The notes under the pieces: model-generated
What the model was told of the DNA's origin: nothing
Database searches by the model: none
Seen by the model: only the letters and a program-made list of their open reading frames with translations
DNA from: an uncultured Candidatus Competibacteraceae bacterium
Lineage (GTDB): Bacteria; Pseudomonadota; Gammaproteobacteria; Competibacterales; Competibacteraceae
Assembly (NCBI GenBank): GCA_937872125.1
Contig: CALMNY010000265.1
Coordinates: forward strand, 1-5,389
DNA: 5,389 bases
Direction of reading: 5' to 3'
Shown here: positions 5,025 through 5,389 of the stretch, one piece after another
Layout of the letters: every line of letters begins with the position of its first letter
Position numbering within the stretch: position 1 is the stretch's first letter
Position numbers and translations under genes: made by a program

Positions 5025-5389
5025 TCAGGCTGGCGCCGAGGTGCGAATCAGGTGATCGAAGGCCGACAGCGACGCCTTGGCCCCTTCGCCCATCGCGATG
5101 ATGATCTGCTTGTACGGCACCGTGGTGCAATCGCCGGCGGCGAACACGCCGGGCATCGAGGTGTGCCCCTTGTCATCAATGATGACCTCGCCGGACCGGG
5201 TGAGCTCGATTGCGCCCTTGAGGAAATCGGTATTCGGCAGCAGGCCGATCTGCACGAAGATGCCTTCGAGTTCGATCCAGTGCGTCTCGCCCGAGGCCCG
5301 GTCCTGGTACATCAGACCGCTGACCTTATCAACACCGGTCACTTCCGTGGTCTGCGCGTTTTTGATCACCTTGGCGTTGGGCAGGCTGT
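5025..5389 (-). CDS. ahpF: Alkyl hydroperoxide reductase subunit F, C-terminal part (5' end beyond the window)
   Basis: About 120 C-terminal residues are visible; the frame stays open to the window edge ([16 protein letters not shown]...), so the rest of a roughly 520-aa protein lies outside. AhpF is a cytosolic FAD and NADH-dependent disulfide reductase that passes electrons to the peroxiredoxin AhpC for peroxide detoxification. The visible part is the end of the thioredoxin-reductase-like core: [12 protein letters not shown], then the FAD-binding [35 protein letters not shown] near the end (the GD motif is at 5124-5150). The [23 protein letters not shown] stretch is characteristic of AhpF more than of plain TrxB. 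The GTG at 5369 is an internal valine codon, not a start. ahpC normally lies next to ahpF and may be beyond the right edge. Confidence 0.93.
   Translation of the reverse strand, partial: SLPNAKVIKNAQTTEVTGVDKVSGLMYQDRASGETHWIELEGIFVQIGLLPNTDFLKGAIELTRSGEVIIDDKGHTSMPGVFAAGDCTTVPYKQIIIAMGEGAKASLSAFDHLIRTSAPA

Overview
This looks like an ordinary chromosomal segment from a GC-rich gammaproteobacterium. That placement rests on high GC throughout, a REP/REPIN-type element of the GTAG...GCGGCC class, a bacterial class II tRNA-Leu with encoded CCA, and an AhpF and an EamA transporter that read like proteobacterial proteins. The genus cannot be fixed from the sequence; the Competibacter/Chromatiales part of the class is only a guess.

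Layout from left to right. Positions 1-158 hold no gene, but 64-124 carry a perfect 24-bp inverted repeat made of two opposed REP hairpins (a REPIN). Positions 159-2225 (-) encode a large exported protein: signal peptide, a carbohydrate-binding-like beta-sandwich, then a glucoamylase-like/GH144-related (alpha/alpha)6 domain. Just upstream on the same strand, 2274-3371 (-) encodes a short, TRAM-less, iron-sulfur RNA m5U methyltransferase of RlmC-like architecture. The two may be co-transcribed; a 19-codon mini-ORF bridges the 48-bp gap and overlaps both neighbours.

Only 21 bp beyond the methyltransferase start, and divergent from it, lies a 69-aa four-cysteine zinc-ribbon protein at 3393-3602 (+) with a very good Shine-Dalgarno sequence. 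It converges on an EamA/DMT-family permease at 3599-4546 (-), and the two stop codons overlap by 4 bp. The permease start is placed 30 codons inside the longest open frame. A tRNA-Leu(CAA) gene at 4746-4831 (+) follows with a recognisable sigma70-type promoter. Positions 4832-5024 contain two strong hairpins and no gene. The window ends inside the 3' part of ahpF (5025-5389, -), which is cut off by the window edge.

The genes are not an obvious pathway: cell-envelope or exopolysaccharide glucan processing, rRNA modification, a small zinc protein, metabolite transport, a tRNA and peroxide detoxification. I see no phage, defence, CRISPR, insertion-sequence or integrase genes. The points most worth a second look are the mini-ORF bridge, the architecture of the exported hydrolase, the uncharacterised zinc-ribbon protein with its tight divergent/convergent packing, and the REPIN.
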